Origin: Mariniflexile litorale
GTDB lineage: Bacteria; Bacteroidota; Bacteroidia; Flavobacteriales; Flavobacteriaceae
DNA: 64,000 bases
Direction: 5' to 3'
Assembly: GCF_031128465.2 (NCBI RefSeq)
Contig: NZ_CP155618.1
Coordinates: 2,842,501 to 2,906,500, forward strand
Of this stretch, positions 60,656 through 64,000 are shown piece by piece. A program made the translations under genes and the position numbers. How positions within the stretch are numbered: the stretch's first letter is position 1; each line of letters begins with the position of its first letter. The notes beneath the pieces were generated by a model that worked only from the letters and a program-made list of their open reading frames with translations, was not told the DNA's origin and did no database searches.

Positions 60656-62761
60656 TTATCTAACAAATGCATTAGCCATTCCACCATCTACATTCACGAT
60701 ATTTCCTGTTGTTTTATCTAAAATGGCAACTAGTGAAAATACGCCGTTAGCAATATCTTCAGGATATATAATTTCATTTAATAAATTTCTTTTGGCATAA
60801 AAAGCAGGTAATTCTTCAACTGTAATACCATTGGCTTTAGCTCGACCTTCTGCCCAAGCACCTTCCCAAATTTTGCTTCCAACAATAACACCGTCTGGGT
60901 TTACTGTGTTTACACGTATTTTGTCTGGAGCTAACTCTGCAGCCAATAAACGCGCCATGTGTTGTTGTGCTGCTTTTGCAGTTCCGTAAGCAACATTATT
61001 AGGGCCTGCTACCAATCCGTTTTTACTAGCAATACTAATAAAGTTTCCACCAAGGTTTTGCTTGCGCATTACTTCAACACCTACTTGAGCTAATTCAAAC
61101 TGACCTTTAACTAACACGTTTTGTAATATATCCCAATCTTTTTCTGTAGTTTCTTCAACAGGTTTAGAAATAGCTAGACCAGCACTGTGTACAATAATGT
61201 CTACACCACCAAATTCTAAACAAGCTTTATTGAATGCTTCTCTAATAGATTGGTTACTTGTAACATTACAAATAGCATAAGTAGATACATCACGTTTATA
61301 AGTAGCATGTGCTTCTTTTAAGCTGTCTTCATTAATATCAGTTAACACCACGTTAGCACCTTCAGCAGCTAATTTATCAGCAATCGCTTTTCCTATACCT
61401 CCACCAGCACCAGTAACTAAAGCTATTTTGCGAGATAATGGTTGTTCTTTTGGCATTCTAGAAAGTTTTGCTTCTTCTAGTAACCAATATTCAATATCAA
61501 ATGCTTCTTGTCTAGGCAATGATGTGTAAGAGGTAATAGCCTCGGCACCACGCATTACATTGATAGCATTGATGTAAAATTCACTTGCCACACGTGTTGT
61601 TTGCTTGTTTTTAGCAAAACTGAACATACCAACTCCTGGATAAATAATAATTACAGGATTAGGATCACGCATTGCAGGACTGTTGTCTTTTTTACACGTA
61701 TTGTAATAATTGGCGTATTCTTGTCTGTAAGCTTCAAAAGCAGGTTGTAATTTGGCAAGAATGGCTTTAGAATCGGTTAAATCTTCATTAGTATCTAAGG
61801 TTAAAACTAATGGTTGAATTTTTGTTCTTAAGAAATGGTCTGGACAAGAAGTTCCCATAGGAGCTAATCGTTCTAAATCATGACTATTGATGTATTCTAA
61901 AACCACGTCGTTATCAGAAAAATGACCAATCATCTGGTTTTCAGAAGAACATAAACCTCTTAATAAAGGCATCAATTGAGCTGCTTTCTCTAAACGTTCT
62001 TCTTTTGCTAAGCTTTGTACTTTTTGTCCACCAAAAACGGAACCTTTTTCCTTAATTTTCTTTTCAATGAATTCAGAAGCCATTTCAATAACTTCTAAAC
62101 TGTTCATGTAACATTCGTAAGAAGTGTCTCCCCAAGTGAATAACCCGTGACTTCCTAAAATGATTCCTCTAATGCCAGGGTTGTCATTTAAACATTTTTC
62201 TAATTGTAAACCTAAATCGAAACCTGGACGTTGCCAAGGCACCCATCCCATCGTGTCTCCCCAAATTTCTTTGGTCACTTTTTCACTGTCTTCAGCTGCA
62301 GCAACAGCTATTAAAGCATCAGGATGCAAATGGTCTATATGTGCAAATGGTAATAATCCGTGAAGAGGTGTATCTATAGATGGAGCTTTACTATCTAAGT
62401 CATAAATACAGTGGTTGAAAAGACCAACCATACGATCCTCATCAGCTAAACCACCATAGACCTTTTTTAAATCACGTAATCTATTGGTGTATAAACCAGC
62501 AATTCCTGATCGTGTTAAAGTTCCAATATCGCCACCAGAACCTTTTACCCACATAACTTCAACTTCAGCATTCGTTAAAGGGTCTTTTTCAATGGTTTTA
62601 CAGCTCGTATTTCCACCTCCATAATTAGTTATTCTTAAATCGGCTCCTAATATATTGGAACGATATAAAAAAAGATCGACTTGATTATCACCTAGAGATT
62701 CAGCTTTTTTATCGTCCCACAAATAATCGACATATTTAAAGCTTTTGGTAAGATTATTCAT
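60656..62761 (-). CDS. rhaD: Rhamnulose-1-phosphate aldolase / lactaldehyde dehydrogenase fusion
   Basis: Bifunctional protein of 701 residues. Residues 1 to about 430 form a class II aldolase/adducin domain (YGGGNTSCKT, PFAHIDHLHPDALIA, LGSHGLFTWGD, with zinc-binding His). Residues about 440-701 form an SDR (KIALVTGAGGGIGKA, YGTAKAAQQHMARLL, IVNVDGGMANAF). The aldolase splits L-rhamnulose-1-phosphate to dihydroxyacetone phosphate and lactaldehyde, and the SDR half oxidises lactaldehyde to lactate. This fusion is known in related genomes. Confidence 0.93.
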   Translation of the reverse strand: MNNLTKSFKYVDYLWDDKKAESLGDNQVDLFLYRSNILGADLRITNYGGGNTSCKTIEKDPLTNAEVEVMWVKGSGGDIGTLTRSGIAGLYTNRLRDLKKVYGGLADEDRMVGLFNHCIYDLDSKAPSIDTPLHGLLPFAHIDHLHPDALIAVAAAEDSEKVTKEIWGDTMGWVPWQRPGFDLGLQLEKCLNDNPGIRGIILGSHGLFTWGDTSYECYMNSLEVIEMASEFIEKKIKEKGSVFGGQKVQSLAKEERLEKAAQLMPLLRGLCSSENQMIGHFSDNDVVLEYINSHDLERLAPMGTSCPDHFLRTKIQPLVLTLDTNEDLTDSKAILAKLQPAFEAYRQEYANYYNTCKKDNSPAMRDPNPVIIIYPGVGMFSFAKNKQTTRVASEFYINAINVMRGAEAITSYTSLPRQEAFDIEYWLLEEAKLSRMPKEQPLSRKIALVTGAGGGIGKAIADKLAAEGANVVLTDINEDSLKEAHATYKRDVSTYAICNVTSNQSIREAFNKACLEFGGVDIIVHSAGLAISKPVEETTEKDWDILQNVLVKGQFELAQVGVEVMRKQNLGGNFISIASKNGLVAGPNNVAYGTAKAAQQHMARLLAAELAPDKIRVNTVNPDGVIVGSKIWEGAWAEGRAKANGITVEELPAFYAKRNLLNEIIYPEDIANGVFSLVAILDKTTGNIVNVDGGMANAFVR

Positions 62762-63279
62762 TTTTTTTATTTAAAAATTACAAGTACAAAAATATATCAA
62801 CCTTCAAAGATGTGCATCCTGTACTGTGCTGTATCATTTACTAATTGTACTATATAAATTTAAATTTACTCTCAATTAACGAGTTGGGAGGAGAGACTTG
62901 TTTTTTTAGAAATCCTATTGAATAAACATAATTATTTATTGAGGGAACGAAAGATTATTCAATCTGTAAAAGGGATTGTATTACAAAAGTTGACTTGTGA
63001 ATCAAATGAATAGTATTGGGTATGTGGATTTATTTAACATTATGAATTAGTACAGTTATTATTTTATAATGCCCTATTTTTAAAAATTATGATTTGTGAT
63101 CGATAAGCTGTACTGGTAATATCTAAATATAATACAATGTATTACATCAAATAAACTTATTTTATTGTTTTAGATATAAAGCTAAAAATTTTGTAAAAAA
63201 GCTGGAGTTGTGTACTAAAATTTTTATAAGTTATTGTTAATATTGTTGTGAAAATATTGTTTATTATCAAGTTAAAGGT
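62762..63279. other. AT-rich gap between the aldolase fusion and the insertion element
   Basis: 518 nt with no supported gene. It must contain the minus-strand promoter of the aldolase gene: TATTTTTG is present on the minus strand just upstream, but no well-spaced -33 was found. Confidence 0.5.
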
Positions 63280-63835
63280 TAAAACCCTGCAATTTCATTG
63301 CAGTTACTTTAGTTTCTATAAATGTTTTAGTTTTGTTGTATGTCAAACTACCGCAAGAATTCACATTCGATAAGTAATTTAAGTTGTCATTTAGTTTGGG
63401 CAACAAAATATCGTTATTCGGTTTTACAGGGAGATATTCAAAATCGCTGTCGAGATTTGTTGATACAGATATGTAATTCTGAGGATGTCCATATTTTAAA
63501 GGGTGTTGTGAGCAAAGACCATATTCATATGCACGTTGAGTACCCACCATCATTGAGTGTAAGTGTTTTGGTAAAGAAATTAAAAGGTCGTTCCTCTCGT
63601 CTTTTACAACAAGAGTTTCCAAAGTTAAATAAACAGTATTGGGGTCGTCATTTTTGGGCTGTTGGATATGGAGTATGGAGTACAGGCCAAATAACAGATG
63701 AGATGGTTCAAGAATATCTTGAGCATCACAAGGATAAGCCCAATACGGAAAAAGGCAACTGGATATTAGAGTAATGATAAGAAAGAATTTCATTCTTTTG
63801 CTTAAAACTATGGACTTCCAGTCCATAGTGGTTTA
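63280..63835 (+). mobile_element. IS200/IS605-family insertion element
   Basis: A single tnpA gene is flanked by subterminal hairpins, as in IS200. The left one is CTGCAAT-TTC-ATTGCAG at 63287-63303. Behind the gene are AAAGAAT-TTC-ATTCTTT at 63782-63798 and ACTATGGACT-TCC-AGTCCATAGT at 63807-63829. Limits are approximate because this family has no terminal inverted repeats and makes no target duplication. Confidence 0.8.
63340..63774 (+). CDS. tnpA: IS200/IS605 transposase TnpA
   Basis: Y1-type HUH transposase of 144 residues. The HUH motif is in VSKDHIHMHVEYP and the catalytic Tyr is in the late GYGVWSTGQITDEMVQEYLE region. Length and fold match complete IS200 TnpA, and no frameshift is seen, so the gene may be active. 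It cuts and joins single-stranded DNA at the subterminal hairpins. Confidence 0.92.
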   Translation: MSNYRKNSHSISNLSCHLVWATKYRYSVLQGDIQNRCRDLLIQICNSEDVHILKGVVSKDHIHMHVEYPPSLSVSVLVKKLKGRSSRLLQQEFPKLNKQYWGRHFWAVGYGVWSTGQITDEMVQEYLEHHKDKPNTEKGNWILE

Positions 63836-63893
63836 TTTAACACAATTACTTGTTTAGATTAATTATATGTTATTACATCAAACCCTTGTAAAT

Positions 63894-64000
63894 TTAACTT
63901 TCATTAGAAGGCTTACCAATAGTGGCTAGAATACCACCATCAACATAAACAATATGGCCATTTACAAAATCACTTGCTTTTGATGCTAAAAATATAGCAG
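63894..64000 (-). CDS. kduD: Second kduD copy, C-terminal part (runs off window)
   Basis: Only the last 35 codons are seen. The reading frame, AIFLASKASDFVNGHIVYVD and then GGILATIGKPSNES, differs from the kduD at 46616-47410 by very few residues (FLSS against FLAS, SNEN against SNES). It is 2-dehydro-3-deoxy-D-gluconate 5-dehydrogenase. The gene continues past position 64000. Confidence 0.9.
   Translation of the reverse strand, partial: AIFLASKASDFVNGHIVYVDGGILATIGKPSNES

Noticed and set aside
63272-63826. Minus-strand reading frame of 184 codons opposite TnpA
   Set aside because: It is the shadow of the transposase gene, whose HUH motif and hairpin context are clear on the plus strand.

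Overview
The window is chromosomal DNA of a marine-type Flavobacteriaceae (phylum Bacteroidota). The AT-rich sequence carries promoters of the Bacteroidota form (TTG or TTTG, a 17-23 nt spacer, then TAnnTTTG; good examples at 15306-15334, 27064-27094 and 30376-30410). Start codons lack strong Shine-Dalgarno sequences. Family content fits the same group: a two-domain 3-keto-disaccharide hydrolase-like lipoprotein, Tat-signal Gfo/Idh oxidoreductases, an aldolase-dehydrogenase fusion for rhamnose, and L-fucose, L-rhamnose and uronate catabolism. No rRNA or tRNA gene was recognised. Species cannot be named from sequence alone.

Layout. (1) 34-7471: stress and redox genes (YceI, two VOC-fold proteins, a dinucleotide-binding reductase, a Crp/Fnr regulator, SDRs, a nitroreductase, a secreted NTF2-like protein, DoxX, AraC). 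(2) 7472-8446: a gene-poor stretch holding a frameshifted pseudogene. (3) 8447-11691: a tight trio of metallophosphatase, glycosyltransferase and GH1 beta-glucosidase, followed by a large soluble hybrid histidine kinase (12050-15181) and a DEAD-box helicase with two small genes. (4) 17183-27043, minus strand: an EF-hand protein, trmL, then the tryptophan operon trpE-G-D-C-F-B-(GIY-YIG)-A with an NDH-2 gene 9 nt behind trpA. The operon opens with a promoter, a 20-residue leader peptide containing Trp-Trp-Trp and an intrinsic terminator, which is a textbook attenuator layout. All seven gene junctions from trpE to trpA carry a palindromic or interspersed repeat, and repeats also supply coding sequence in trpF and trpG. 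(5) 27216-35916: two thioredoxin-fold proteins, rhodanese, small membrane and secreted proteins, a DinB/WYL divergent pair with twin operator-like sites, and a convergent sigma-54 response regulator and hybrid kinase. (6) 36198-48536: an outer-membrane porin, then a plus-strand sugar operon. (7) 48776-64000: mostly minus-strand 3-keto-glycoside, mannonate and rhamnose genes, an IS200-like element and the 3-prime end of a second kduD.

How the sugar genes fit together (inference from family knowledge). 39436-45745 reads as a complete non-phosphorylated L-fucose pathway: FucP uptake, mutarotase, L-fucose dehydrogenase, lactonase, dehydratase, 2-keto-3-deoxy-fuconate dehydrogenase, diketo-acid hydrolase and FMN L-lactate dehydrogenase. 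The only dehydratase present is an UxaA-family protein, not the enolase-superfamily enzyme of the known pathway. KduI and KduD, and separately UxuA and an UxuB-type SDR, convert unsaturated uronate and glucuronate products towards 2-keto-3-deoxygluconate. RhaI-type isomerase, kinase and aldolase-dehydrogenase fusion take L-rhamnose to dihydroxyacetone phosphate and lactate. Fucose, rhamnose and uronic acids together suggest growth on sulfated algal polysaccharides such as fucoidan or ulvan, but no lyase, sulfatase or SusC/D pair lies in the window.
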